This document shows, one piece after another, positions 8,798-17,986 of a stretch of 64,000 nt of DNA. Position 1 is the first letter of the stretch, and each line of letters begins with the position of its first letter. The notes under the pieces are model-generated. The model saw only the letters and a program-made list of their open reading frames with translations. It was not told the DNA's origin and made no database searches. This DNA is from Rhodanobacteraceae bacterium. GTDB lineage: Bacteria; Pseudomonadota; Gammaproteobacteria; Xanthomonadales; SZUA-5. A program made the translations under genes and the position numbers. The stretch lies in NCBI GenBank assembly GCA_016717705.1, contig JADKFD010000002.1:1-64000 (forward strand). The letters are read 5' to 3'.

Positions 8798-9603
8798 CAG
8801 GTATCCCAGATGCGCGGTCGATGCGCATCGCGCCCGATCAGCGTCGGCCGCAATGCGTCCCAAAGGCCCTCTAGCAAGGCGCGTACCAACTCGCCCGATG
8901 GCCCCAGTGCGCGGATCAGCAAGAGCTCGGTCGGAGCCGGCAGCCAGCTGATGCCGCAGGGCAGGGCGAATTGCGTGGCACGCTCGCGCAGCGCCTCGAC
9001 CAGCTCGGCCTGTTGCGCCGGCATGCTCGGTGCGGCGGCCCAGGCGGTGGCCATGACCGGATGGCCCCCCAAGCCCAGCGGCGAGTCGCGCAAGCGATCA
9101 GTGGCCGTCAGGTCCGCGACCTCGCGCCAGCGCTCGCGACCGTCGCGCCGCAGCAACAGCCGCTGGCGCCAGCGGCCACGCAGCCACTGCTCGCCCGCGG
9201 CGATGCGCCCCAGCTGCACGATGTCCCAGCCGAACAGCGTCGCCGTGGCGTCGAGATCGATCTGCATATGCTGGCTGGCGTCGGCGCCGTCGAACAGGAT
9301 GGCTTCCTGCGGCAACCACTCCAGGCACGCGCCCGCGGCGACCTTCTGATCGCCGCCCGCAATGCCACCTGGCGGATGCAGCAGCAGCACGTGGGCCAGA
9401 TCCGGGCCTTCCGGATACAGCACGCGCTGCACCCGCAAGGGGCCTCGATGGTGGTTGTGCACCAGACGCGTGCAGCTTTGGCCGTCCCTGCCAAGACGCA
9501 GCTGCAGGGAGGCGTGCCAGGGCGGCGGGCCGGGCGCGCCTGCAGCGTGCGCGGACCGCGCTTCTGCTGCATCCGATTCGATCATGGGCAGGCGCAGGCT
9601 CAT
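8797..9603 (-). CDS. ureD: Urease accessory protein UreD, internal in-frame deletion
   Basis: UreD (UreH) is the scaffold that docks UreF-UreG onto apo-urease. The 268-residue product has the family blocks GPLRVQRVLYPEGPDLAHVLLLHPPGGIAGGD, LEWLPQEAILFDGA, GWDIVQLGRIAAGE, DSPLGLGGHPV and the C-terminal RPRIWDT. Between PGGIAGGD and AAGACLEWLPQE only about two residues remain. UreD proteins I remember have about 35-40 there, including a conserved LT(S/T)PGAAKWYR block. So about 110 bp seem to be missing in frame at roughly 9350. The start ATG 9603 leaves a slightly longer N-terminus than usual. Stop overlaps the ureA start by one base. Confidence 0.9.
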   Translation of the reverse strand: MSLRLPMIESDAAEARSAHAAGAPGPPPWHASLQLRLGRDGQSCTRLVHNHHRGPLRVQRVLYPEGPDLAHVLLLHPPGGIAGGDQKVAAGACLEWLPQEAILFDGADASQHMQIDLDATATLFGWDIVQLGRIAAGEQWLRGRWRQRLLLRRDGRERWREVADLTATDRLRDSPLGLGGHPVMATAWAAAPSMPAQQAELVEALRERATQFALPCGISWLPAPTELLLIRALGPSGELVRALLEGLWDALRPTLIGRDAHRPRIWDT

Positions 9604-9635
9604 GCAGCGGAGGACGCAAGTAGCGCGCCAAGGCG

Positions 9636-10064
9636 CTAACGGATGGCGACGTTCCCCGCCATCGGCCGGAACGCGCTATCGGCAGGAAACTCGGTGCGCG
9701 CCGGCAATGCCGTCGCCGCCAGTCGATTCGGCAGCTTCGGCGTGGAGTCGTCATAGGCCACCTTGGCGGCGGTTTGCGCGGCCTTGTGACCGATGCGGCA
9801 CAACTGGCCGCAGTCGTAAAACGAGGTGTACTTGATCCAGCGCGGATTGCCGGTCTTGGCGGTTGCGGCGATGCCCTTGCGGCCGGGACCTGGTCCGGCG
9901 AACAGCGGCACCCAGAGCGCATCCTTGGGATTGGCGTCGATGCACACATAGAACTGCTGCGCGGAAAACTCGACCTCGTCGTTGCCGGTGTAGCTGGCGC
10001 CATCGTTGGCGAGAGTCTGCGGATCGAAGCGCAGCACCAGACCTGGCGCGTGGATATGGGGCAT
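9636..10064 (-). CDS. Hypothetical protein upstream of ureD
   Basis: A 142-residue protein starting MPHIHAPGLVLRFDPQTLANDG. It has no signal peptide or membrane segment and I do not recognise a family. It contains several aromatic residues (FYVCIDANPKDALWVPLFAGPGPGRKGI, PRWIKYTSFYDCGQLCRIG) and four cysteines, one pair as CGQLC. It lies 32 bp upstream of ureD on the same strand and could be the first gene of the urease transcript, but no urease accessory role is known for such a protein. Confidence 0.65.
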   Translation of the reverse strand: MPHIHAPGLVLRFDPQTLANDGASYTGNDEVEFSAQQFYVCIDANPKDALWVPLFAGPGPGRKGIAATAKTGNPRWIKYTSFYDCGQLCRIGHKAAQTAAKVAYDDSTPKLPNRLAATALPARTEFPADSAFRPMAGNVAIR

Positions 10065-10083
10065 GGAGATCCTTCAGAAGGGG

Positions 10084-10099
10084 CCGGGCGGACGCCCGG
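10084..10099. terminator. Small GC hairpin in divergent gap
   Basis: CCGGGCG and CGCCCGG form a 7-bp stem with a 2-nt loop in the 167-bp gap between two divergent genes (10064 and 10232). Promoters for both should lie here but no convincing -35/-10 pair was seen. Confidence 0.3.
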
Positions 10100-10231
10100 T
10101 ATCCTGTTCGTATACACCCATGGTGCGACGGGGCGGCTTAACCAGCTCGGTGAGTCAGCCAAGGCGTTGTCCCCGCAGCTGGCATGCGTGCGTTACTTGT
10201 GGCACGGGGTCTTCGTGCACGGGGAGGGCGC

Positions 10232-12901
10232 ATGAGAACGTCGACGCGGCTGGCGTGGATACTTTTCCTTTTGCTGGCCGCAGCCATTGCGACGCAGCCA
10301 CTGCGCGCCGCGACCTACGCCCTCGGCGCGGACGTCAGCGGCACATTCTTCGACCCGGCGCAGGACGGCCACGGCATGGTGGTCGAGCACATCGTCAGCA
10401 ATGGCGAGCCGGCGCTGCTGGTGACCTGGTTCACTTATCTCGACGGCCAGCAACACTGGCTCGTCGGTGTCGGTCCGGTGACCGGCAACTCGGCGCGCGT
10501 GCCGTTGACGATCACCCGCGGCGGCGATTTCCCGCCGCGCTTCGTGCCGGCGAGCGTGACCAGCGAACCCTGGGGCGAACTCAATCTGCGATTCGACAAT
10601 CGCAACAGCGGGCAGGCGAGCTGGACCACAACCTACCTTGGCTACAGCAATGGAGCGATGCCGCTGCAGCGCCTGACTCAGCCGGCCAGTGCCTACGAGA
10701 GCACCAGCGCCAACATTGCCGCCTGCCACGCCGGCTCCTGGTACGACCCGGCGCAGAGCGGTCATGGCATTTTCACCGAAGTGCTCGGCTCTGCGCCCAA
10801 CCGCACGTTGCTGGCGATCTGGTACACCTACCTCAATGGCGAGCAACACTGGATCACCGCGACCGGGCCGATCCAGGGCGCCACGGCGACGCTTGCCGCC
10901 AGTATCACCAGCGGTGGCGATTTCCCGCCCGATTTCAATCCGGCGCAAGTCAGTCGGCAGCCTTGGGGCACGTTGACGTTTCGCGCCGTCGACGCCGATC
11001 AGGCAGCGTGGTCCTGGAACAGCACGGTCGCCGGCTATGGCAGCGGCAGCCTGACGCTGACGCGCTTGACCGGCTTGAGCGGCAGCGACTGCGGACCACG
11101 CAGCGACGCCGACGCCGCGCGTTTTCTCACCCAGGCCAGCTTCGGGCCCACCGCGAGCGATGTGGCCAGCGTGCGCGCGCTGGGCTACAAGGCGTGGATC
11201 GAGCAGCAACTGGCTTTGCCAGCATCGCTGCACCGTCCGGCGATGGAAGCCGCGGTGGCCGCGCATGTGCTGGTGCAGCCTTCAGGCGCCAGTTTCTACA
11301 AGGCATTCCGGCTGGAGCGCTGGTTCGAGCTGGCGGTGCGCGGGGCCGACCAGTTGCGCCAGCGCATGGCCTTCGCGCTGTCGGAGATTCTGGTGCTGTC
11401 GGATGTCGGCGCGCTGGAAGCCAATCCGGTGGGTGTCGCCGAGTACAACGACATCCTCGTGCGCAACGCATTTGGCAACTACCGCACGCTGATGGAGGAA
11501 GTCAGTCTGAGCCCGATGATGGGCAACTTCCTGACCCATCTGCGCAACCAGAAAACCGACTGGACCCTGGATGCCACCGGCGTGCAAATTCCGGGACTGG
11601 TTGCGCCGGACGAGAACTACGCACGCGAGCTGATGCAGCTGTTCTCCATCGGTCTGGTCGAGCGCAATCGCGATTTCTCGCCGATTCTGAGCGGCGGTCA
11701 GGCAGTGCCCACTTACAACCAGGATGTGATCACGCAGACCGCGCGGGTGCTGACCGGCTTCAGTTATGGCTGCAGCGGCAACGTCAGCATCAATGGCGCG
11801 GCGATCAATCGCAACTGCGGGACTTGCAGCGGAACAGCCTGCAATTTCTCGACGACCCTGTTCTTCGCCACGCCGCCGCGTTTCCAGTCCGGCGTCACCG
11901 GCACCGGCCTGGTGCACCCGGACCTGTACCTGCCGATGATCTGCTATCCGCGTTACACCGACACGGGTCGCTCGGCGACCAGTGCCGACAACTACGCGCT
12001 GCTGCCGGCGCAGTTTCAGAACAAGACATTGATCGGCGGTGTCAGCGTGCCGCCGAGTGCGGTTGGCTGTTACACCAGCACGCCCGCTGCGGATCAACCG
12101 GCCTGCATCGACTACTGCAATCGCCAGCTGGATACCTTGCTCGATGCGCTGTTCATGCACCCGAACCTGCCGCCGTTCCTATCGCGACAGCTGATCCAGC
12201 GCTTCACCACCAGCAATCCCTCGCCTGGCTACATCGATCGCGTTGCCGCGGTGTTCGAGGACGACGGCAGTGGCGTGCGCGGCAATCTGGGCGCGGTGCT
12301 CAGCGCCGTGCTGCTCGATCCGGAGGCGCGCACGCCGGCGCCGGCGGCGGATTTCGGCAAGTTGCGCGAGCCGGTACTGGTGCTGACGGCGATCTGGCGC
12401 GCATTCGGCGCGCTGCCCGGGGCCGGCGGCACCTGGAACGTCGGCGGGCTGGAGCGTGCCTGGCCGCAGCGCCCGCTCGGCGCACCCTCGGTGTTCAACT
12501 TCTTCGAGCCCGACTACCAGCAGCCGGGCGAGATTACCGACGCCGGCCTGTACGCGCCGGAGTTCCAGATCCTCAACGAATCGAGCTTCATCAACATCAC
12601 CGACGAGCTGTGGCGTCGGGTATTCGCCGGCTACAGCATGGGCAGCCCGACCACGACCAGCTTTGCGATCCCGAACACGGCCTATCTGCCGACCAGCGCG
12701 CTCGATGCGATTCCCACCGAGCATGCTGCGTTGATCGAGGCGCTCAACCAGAAGCTGCTGTTCGGGCGCATGAGCAGCTCATTGCGCGCCAAGCTGGTCG
12801 ACTTCCTCAACACCCAGATGTCCGGCGCCGAGCATCGCCGCAAGGTGCTCGACATGATCCACCTGATCGCCATTTCGCCCGAGTTTGCGACGCAGCAGTG
12901 A
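10232..12901 (+). CDS. Secreted DUF1800 protein with duplicated N-terminal domain
   Basis: An 889-residue exported protein. Residues 1-28 (RTSTRLAWILFLLLAAAIATQPLRA) are a signal peptide. Two homologous ~115-residue domains follow at about 30-145 and 165-285. Each has the pattern (T/S)(F/W)(F/Y)DPAQ(D/S)GHG, W(F/Y)TYL(D/N)G(Q/E)QHW, a G(G)DFPP(R/D)F element and a closing PWG-L-FR strand. The rest (about 300-885) is a DUF1800 domain: DADAARFLTQASFGPT, RLERWFELAVRGADQLRQRMAFALSEI, ENYARELMQLFSIGL, VLDMIHLIAISPEFA. DUF1800 genes are regularly followed by a DUF1501 gene, as here (148 bp downstream). Their joint role is unknown; a cell-surface or outer-membrane function is usually assumed. ATG 10232 has GGGGAGGG ahead and yields the signal peptide. 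Confidence 0.9.
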   Translation: MRTSTRLAWILFLLLAAAIATQPLRAATYALGADVSGTFFDPAQDGHGMVVEHIVSNGEPALLVTWFTYLDGQQHWLVGVGPVTGNSARVPLTITRGGDFPPRFVPASVTSEPWGELNLRFDNRNSGQASWTTTYLGYSNGAMPLQRLTQPASAYESTSANIAACHAGSWYDPAQSGHGIFTEVLGSAPNRTLLAIWYTYLNGEQHWITATGPIQGATATLAASITSGGDFPPDFNPAQVSRQPWGTLTFRAVDADQAAWSWNSTVAGYGSGSLTLTRLTGLSGSDCGPRSDADAARFLTQASFGPTASDVASVRALGYKAWIEQQLALPASLHRPAMEAAVAAHVLVQPSGASFYKAFRLERWFELAVRGADQLRQRMAFALSEILVLSDVGALEANPVGVAEYNDILVRNAFGNYRTLMEEVSLSPMMGNFLTHLRNQKTDWTLDATGVQIPGLVAPDENYARELMQLFSIGLVERNRDFSPILSGGQAVPTYNQDVITQTARVLTGFSYGCSGNVSINGAAINRNCGTCSGTACNFSTTLFFATPPRFQSGVTGTGLVHPDLYLPMICYPRYTDTGRSATSADNYALLPAQFQNKTLIGGVSVPPSAVGCYTSTPAADQPACIDYCNRQLDTLLDALFMHPNLPPFLSRQLIQRFTTSNPSPGYIDRVAAVFEDDGSGVRGNLGAVLSAVLLDPEARTPAPAADFGKLREPVLVLTAIWRAFGALPGAGGTWNVGGLERAWPQRPLGAPSVFNFFEPDYQQPGEITDAGLYAPEFQILNESSFINITDELWRRVFAGYSMGSPTTTSFAIPNTAYLPTSALDAIPTEHAALIEALNQKLLFGRMSSSLRAKLVDFLNTQMSGAEHRRKVLDMIHLIAISPEFATQQ

Positions 12902-12927
12902 AGGGCTCGGGAAGAGAGATTCAAGAT

Positions 12928-13004
12928 GTAGGTCACGTTGCCCGCAGGGCGACGTGACAGTAGCGAGGCCGATGTCACGTAGGCCTGCGGCCAACGTGAC
13001 CTAC
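12928..13004. repeat. Hairpin repeat with GTAGGTCACGTTG ends
   Basis: The outer arms GTAGGTCACGTTG and CAACGTGACCTAC are perfect 13-bp inverted repeats. Inner pieces CGCAGGGC/GCCTGCGG and ACGTGAC/GTCACGT can pair too. It lies between the DUF1800 and DUF1501 genes. It appears to be a separate palindrome family from those at 8254 and 18636. Confidence 0.7.
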
Positions 13005-13049
13005 TTCCGAGCGAACAGTCTGGTTAGCGAGATTCAGGTCGAGGAAACC

Positions 13050-14567
13050 ATGAGCAACTCCACTAGTCGTCGCCATTTCCTCAAACGCCTCGGCGGCTGT
13101 CTCGCCAGCGGTACGCTGATGGGCCTGCTGCCGCAACTGGCACTGATGCCACGCGCCGCGGCGCAGTCGGCCGGGGGCTATCGCGCGCTGGTGTGCATCT
13201 ATCTGGCTGGCGCCAATGACTCCTACAACTGGCTGGTCCCGCGCGACAGCGAAGCGGCCGGCAGCCGCTACGACACCTACAAGACCAGTCGTGGCGGCGT
13301 GTTCAGCGGCAGCAACCCGAACGGCCTGGCGCTGGCCTACAGCGATCTTTTGGCGCTGACGCCGAGCAACCAGACCATCGGTTTTGGCCTGCATCCCGCG
13401 CACGCCGATTTCAGCGTCACCAGCGGCGCCAATTCGCAGTCGCACTCCGGGCTGCGCACGCTGTTCAATACGGGCAAGGCGGCCTTTGTCTGCAATGCCG
13501 GTCCGCTGCTGCAACCGATCAGCAAGTCCGAGTACGAGGCCGGCGCGCCGCGCCCGGCGCAGCTTTTTTCGCACAACGACCAGGAGTTGCTGTGGCATGT
13601 GGGCATGGGCAGCACCGGCGAATCGGTGGCGCGCTTTGGCTGGGGCGGGCGGGTGGCCCGGGCCACCGCCGGTGGGTCGCTGCCGAACGGCTTGTCGCCG
13701 ACGCTGTCGGTGGCCGGCGCCTCGCGCTTCCTGCTCGGCGACCAGATACTGCCGTATCAGGTGTCGAGTAGTGGCGTCGATCTGATCGACAACTACACGC
13801 CCGGCAGCGCCGGCAACAACTACACCGCGGCGCGGCGCGCTTTGCTCGACGACATCCTCAACGACAGCCACGCGCACAAGTTCCAGCGCAGTTACGCCAG
13901 CATCGCGCAACGCTCGCTCAGCGTTGGCGAGAGCCTGGCGACGCTGCTCGATGCCAGCGACGGCAGCGGCAACGTGACCACGCTGTTCCCCAGCGGCAAT
14001 TCGCTGGCAGACCAATTGAAGATGGTCGCGCGGATGATCAAGGTCAGCCGCAATTCGCTCGGCGCGCAGCGCCAGGTGTATTTCGTGCGCCTGGGTGGCT
14101 GGGACATGCATTCCGGGCTGTTCGAGACCGGCGGCGCGCTGACCAGCACCGGTCACGGTGGCTTGCTGACCACGCTGAATCAAGCCATCGGTGCGTACTG
14201 GACCGCACTCGGCGAGATCGGTGCACGCAGCGAAGTCACCAGCTTCACCATGAGCGACTTCGGACGCACCCTGACCGGCAACGGCGGTGGCTCCGACCAC
14301 GCCTGGGGCGGCAACCTCGTGGTATTCGGCGATGCCGTGTCCGGTAACAAGCTCTACGGCAGCTATCCGAAGTTGGTGGTCAACAGCAACGACAATGCAG
14401 CGCGCGACTGGAGCCTGAGCCGCGGCCAGTACATCCCGACCACGGCGATTGAACAGGTCGCGGCCACGCTGGCCAAGTGGATGGGCGTCAGCGACAGCGC
14501 CGCGCTTTCGGCGATGTTCCCGCTGCTCGGCAACTTCGGCGCGAGCGATCTGGGGTTCATGGGGTGA
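13050..14567 (+). CDS. Tat-exported DUF1501 protein
   Basis: A 505-residue protein with a twin-arginine signal (SRRHFLKRLGGCLASGTLMGLLPQLALMPRAAA), implying export as a folded protein. The body is DUF1501, of the alkaline-phosphatase/sulfatase-like fold: RALVCIYLAGANDSYNWLVP, LHPAHADF, ARPAQLFSHNDQELLWHVG, VYFVRLGGWDMHSG, TSFTMSDFGRTLTGNGGGSDHAWGGN. The histidines and aspartates in GGWDMHS and GSDHAWG sit where this superfamily binds metals. ATG 13050 has GAGGAAA in front. It is downstream of the DUF1800 gene in the usual arrangement, with a hairpin between. Substrate and function are unknown. Confidence 0.92.
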   Translation: MSNSTSRRHFLKRLGGCLASGTLMGLLPQLALMPRAAAQSAGGYRALVCIYLAGANDSYNWLVPRDSEAAGSRYDTYKTSRGGVFSGSNPNGLALAYSDLLALTPSNQTIGFGLHPAHADFSVTSGANSQSHSGLRTLFNTGKAAFVCNAGPLLQPISKSEYEAGAPRPAQLFSHNDQELLWHVGMGSTGESVARFGWGGRVARATAGGSLPNGLSPTLSVAGASRFLLGDQILPYQVSSSGVDLIDNYTPGSAGNNYTAARRALLDDILNDSHAHKFQRSYASIAQRSLSVGESLATLLDASDGSGNVTTLFPSGNSLADQLKMVARMIKVSRNSLGAQRQVYFVRLGGWDMHSGLFETGGALTSTGHGGLLTTLNQAIGAYWTALGEIGARSEVTSFTMSDFGRTLTGNGGGSDHAWGGNLVVFGDAVSGNKLYGSYPKLVVNSNDNAARDWSLSRGQYIPTTAIEQVAATLAKWMGVSDSAALSAMFPLLGNFGASDLGFMG

Positions 14568-14583
14568 CTCAGGACGGTGCCAT

Positions 14584-14699
14584 CTGGAGTGCGGTGGCTT
14601 GCCACCGCTCTGGATGGAACACCGCGGGAACCACGAAGAGCATCCAAAGCGCCGGCAAGCCGGCGCACTCCAAACCGGGCAAGCCGGCGCTCTCCAGCT
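14584..14699. repeat. Cluster of GGCTTGCC/GGCAAGCC hairpins
   Basis: CTGGAGTGCGG-TGGCTTGCCACCGC, GCGCCGGCAAGCCGGCGCACTCCA and CCGGGCAAGCCGGCGCTCTCCAG follow each other in the 131-bp gap between two convergent genes. The first and second units are inverted relative to one another (GGAGTGC...GCACTCC), forming a larger hairpin. No gene is seen here. It probably serves both 3' ends as a terminator. Confidence 0.6.
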
Positions 14700-17600
14700 C
14701 AACGCAGCCACGGCGCCGTGGCTGCGCGATCGCTCCAGCCCAGTTGCGCAGCGGCAGCCGCCAGTTGACCGACGGGGATATCACCCTCGTCCGCCAACGC
14801 CTTCAGCGCAGCAAACGCGATCGCCGCGGCATCAATTTCGAAGAAGTCGCGCAGGCCCGCACGCGTATCGCTGCGCCCGAAGCCGTCGGTGCCGAGGGTC
14901 ACATAGCGGCGCGGCACGAAGGCGCGGATCAGCTCGGGCAGCGCGCACATAATCGCTGGCGGCAATCACCGGGCCGGTGGTCGTCGAGAGTTGTTCGGTG
15001 ACGTAGGGAACGGGCGCAACAGAAGCGAAGTCGACGCGCGATCGCCGCTCGCAGTCGATGCCATCGCGCTGCAATTCGGTCCAGCTGGTCACGCTCCAGA
15101 CCTGCGCGTCGACATCGAAGCCGGCGAGCAGATCCGCGGCCGCGAGCGCCTGGGTCAGGATTGCGCCGGAGGCGAGGAGCTGGACCTGGGGACGTGACCC
15201 GGGGACCGGGACGGTTGAAAGCCGGGACGCGGGACCCGGGACCCGGGACCCGTTATCGAGGCCGGACTTGCGATTCTTCAGCTTGCGCAGAGCTTTCTCT
15301 TCGATCTCGCGGATGCGTTGTCGGGTGACGTCGAACTGCTTGCCGACCTCTTCCAGGGTTGCATCTGTTCGGAAGTCGATCCCGAAGCGTTCCTCAAGTA
15401 CCTTCTTCTCGCGGTCGGTCAGCCCGTCGAGCACGTCGGTGACCTTGCTGCCAAGTCCCGTGTCCCGAGTCCCGGAACTTTCGGGTCCCGGGTCCCGGGT
15501 CCCGAGTCCCGGCTTCACGGGCCTCACGCAGTACATCCCCCTGAGCACGCCCCCCCGCACCCCCACCGGCATGCTCGGCTGCGCATAATTCTCGTTGCCC
15601 ACCGTGAGGTAATAAAAGACATCGTTCTGCTCCGCCAGCATCTCCTCGATGCCACGTTCGACGATGATCGCGATCTCGTAGGCAAAGGCCGGATCCCAGG
15701 CGCGACAGTTGGGCACCGTGGCAAAACCCAGATGCGAGGCGCCGTCCTGGTGTTGCAGGCCCTCGCCACCCAGCGTGGTGCGACCGCTGGTGGCGCCGAG
15801 CAGAAAACCGCGGGCGCGTTGGTCGGCGGCGGCCCAGATCAAATCGCCGACGCGCTGCCAGCCGAACATCGAGTAGTAGATGTAGAACGGCAGCATCGGC
15901 AGATCGTGCGTGGAATAGCTGGTCGCCGCAGCGATCCACGAGCTGATCGCGCCGGCTTCGGAAATGCCTTCTTCCAGGATCTGGCCGGTCTTTTCCTCGC
16001 GGTAATACAGCATCGAGCCCAGGTCCTCGGGCTCGTACATCTGGCCGGACGGCGAGTAGATGCCGACCTGGCGGAACAGGCTGGCCATGCCGAAGGTGCG
16101 CGCCTCGTCGGCGACGATCGGCACCACGCGCGCGCCGAGCGCGGCATCTTTCAGCAGGTTGCCGAGCATGCGCACCACCGCCATCGTGGTCGACATCTGC
16201 TTGCCGTCGCTGTCCAGCGCAAAGCGCGCGAAGGACTCGACCGCAACAGCCGGCAGCGCCTGACTGGCGTGCATACGACGGCGTGGTAACTGGCCGCCGA
16301 GGGTCTGCCGCCGCGCATGCAGATAGCGCATCTCCGGACTGTCTGCGGCCGGCTTGTAGAAGCGCAGCGCCTCGACATCGGCGTCGCTGAGCGGCAGGCC
16401 GAAGCGGTCGCGAAAAGCCCGCAGTTCATCGACATCGAGCTTCTTGTGCTGGTGCGTGGTCATGCGCCCCTGACCGGCGCTGCCCATGCCGAAGCCCTTC
16501 ATGGTCTTGGCCAGGATCACCGTCGGCTGGCCCTTGTGCGCGATCGCTGCGGCGTAGGCGGCGTGCAGCTTGCGCGCATCGTGACCGCCGCGCTTGAGGC
16601 GATCGATGTCGCCGTCGGACAGGTCGGCCACCAGCCGCGCCAGTTCGGCGTTCTGGCCGAAGAAGCGTTCGCGGTTGTAGGCGCCATCGTTCGCCGAAAA
16701 TGTCTGGAACTGGCCATCGACGGTATGCGCGAAGGCGCGCAGCAGTTCGCCGCCGCTGTCGCGCGCGAACAGCTGATCCCAATCCGAGCCCCACAGTACC
16801 TTGATGACATTCCAGCCGGCGCCGTTGAACAGTGCTTCCAGTTCGTCGATGACGCGGGAATTGCCGCGCACCGGACCGTCCAGACGCTGCAGATTGCAGT
16901 TGATCACGAAAGTCAGATTGTCCAGGCGCTCGCGTGCCGCCAGCGACAGCGCGCCGATCGATTCGGGCTCGTCCATCTCGCCATCGCCGAAGAAGCCCCA
17001 GACGCGCCGGCCGTGCGTGTTGGCAAGTCCCCGATGTTCCAGGTAGCGCAGAAAGCGCGCCTGGTAGATCGAATTGATCGGCCCGAGGCCCATCGAGCCG
17101 GTCGGGAACTGCCAGAAATCCGGCATCAGCCACGGATGCGGATAGGAGCACAGCCCCGGCTCGCCGATCTCGCGACGGTAGCGCGCCAGCCGTTCCTCCG
17201 GCAGGAAGCCCTCGAGGTAGGCCCGCGCATACACGCCAGGCGAGGAATGCGGTTGGAAATAGACCAGATCAGAGCCGTCCGGGTGGCCAGCCGCCTTGAA
17301 GAAATGATGGAAACCGACCTCGAACAGATCGGCGGCCGACGCGTAGCTGGCGATATGGCCACCGAGTTCACCGGCCTCGGTATTGGCGCGCACCACCATG
17401 GCGACCGCATTCCAGCGCATCGCCGCACCGAGGCGCGCTTCCAGCTCCAGATCGCCGGGATAAGGCGGCTGCGCGGCCAACGGGATCGAGTTGCGATACG
17501 GCGTGATGCGCGCCCGCGCCGACTGCACCCCGCGCGTCAGTGCATGGTCGGCGAGGCGGTCGAACAGATACTGCGCGCGCTCCTTGCCATCGGCGTGCAC

Positions 17601-17726
17601 CACCGCATCGAGCGCCTCCAGCCACTCGCCGGTTTCCGCCGGATCGAGATCGGCCACTGTCGGCGTAACTGCCAGAACACGTTCGGCGGCAACGGGGAAA
17701 TCTCGATCCGGATCGATTTGAGGCAT
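14699..17726 (-). CDS. aceE: Pyruvate dehydrogenase E1 (AceE) with in-frame insert and frameshift
   Basis: Homodimeric thiamine-diphosphate E1 of the pyruvate dehydrogenase complex, which decarboxylates pyruvate and acetylates E2. Motifs: GGHIASYASAADLFEVGFHHFF, the ThDP motif GDGEMDEPES...NLTFVINCNLQRLDGPVRGN, KTMKGFGMG, and the transketolase-like domain EEGISEAGAISSWIAAATSYS. After GMYCVRPVK (about residue 735) come about 107 foreign residues containing a sigma-70 region 4 motif, then normal AceE resumes at QVQLLASGAIL. Without them the protein would be about 900 residues, the usual size. At about 14950 a frameshift (2-bp deletion or 1-bp insertion; 3,028 bp is not a triplet multiple) separates VIAASDY from the C-terminal CALPELIRAFVPRRYVTLGTDGFGRSD, which ends at 14699. 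Start ATG 17726. Confidence 0.93.
15195..15512 (-). mobile_element. Palindrome-bounded cassette encoding sigma-70 region 4, inside aceE
   Basis: Two 31-bp arms, 15222-15252 and 15482-15512, are inverted repeats with one mismatch, built from (G)GGACCC units; further GTCCCG/GGGACC repeats lie just inside the right arm (15453-15478) and outside the left (15195-15213). Between them (about 15262-15446, minus strand) is an open frame reading VTDVLDGLTDREKKVLEERFG, then DATLEEVGKQFDVTRQRIRE and IEEKALRKLKN. This is region 4.1/4.2 of a primary-type sigma factor, including the helix-turn-helix that reads the -35 element. No start codon is present; it is translated only as part of aceE and is in frame with it. 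The repeats are translated as GTRDPGPES and GSRVPGPAS. Transposition has not been shown; 'mobile element' is an inference from the structure. Confidence 0.75.
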
Positions 17727-17851
17727 GGCGCGAGCGGCGTGTGACGGGCAGGCGCGAAGACTAGGGCTTTCACCGGGCCGATGGCGCACGCGCCGAATAA
17801 TGTTCGGCAGCCGCAGGATGTTGGGCACGGTAGCGTCTTAGCACCGGTTCT

Positions 17852-17892
17852 GTAGGTTGGGCTAAGGCGCAGCCGTGCCCAACACCCGTAGG
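17852..17892. repeat. REP unit, left of the RAYT gene
   Basis: GTAGGTTGGGCTAAGGCGCA followed by GCCGTGCCCAAC and CCCGTAGG. The core GTTGGGC...GCCCAAC is palindromic. The same sequence recurs, in both orientations, at 18636-18744 on the other side of the transposase gene; a further fragment GTTGGGCACGG is at 17820-17830 within the aceE upstream region. Confidence 0.8.
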
Positions 17893-17986
17893 AAAATTCT
17901 GACGCGAAGTTCAGCACCCGCCGACTGTCACTGTACCTTTGTCCAGCTCAGGCTTCCGTCGTCTTCACTGCCATTCTTGACGGGCC

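Noticed and set aside
10006..12957. 983-codon open frame overlapping the DUF1800 gene in another frame
   Set aside because: Same strand but Arg/Gln-rich nonsense composition; the DUF1800 frame has clear domain motifs and a signal peptide.
15262..15446. Separate small sigma-factor gene inside aceE
   Set aside because: There is no start codon or ribosome-binding site in the cassette, and the frame is continuous with aceE; only a fused reading is supported.
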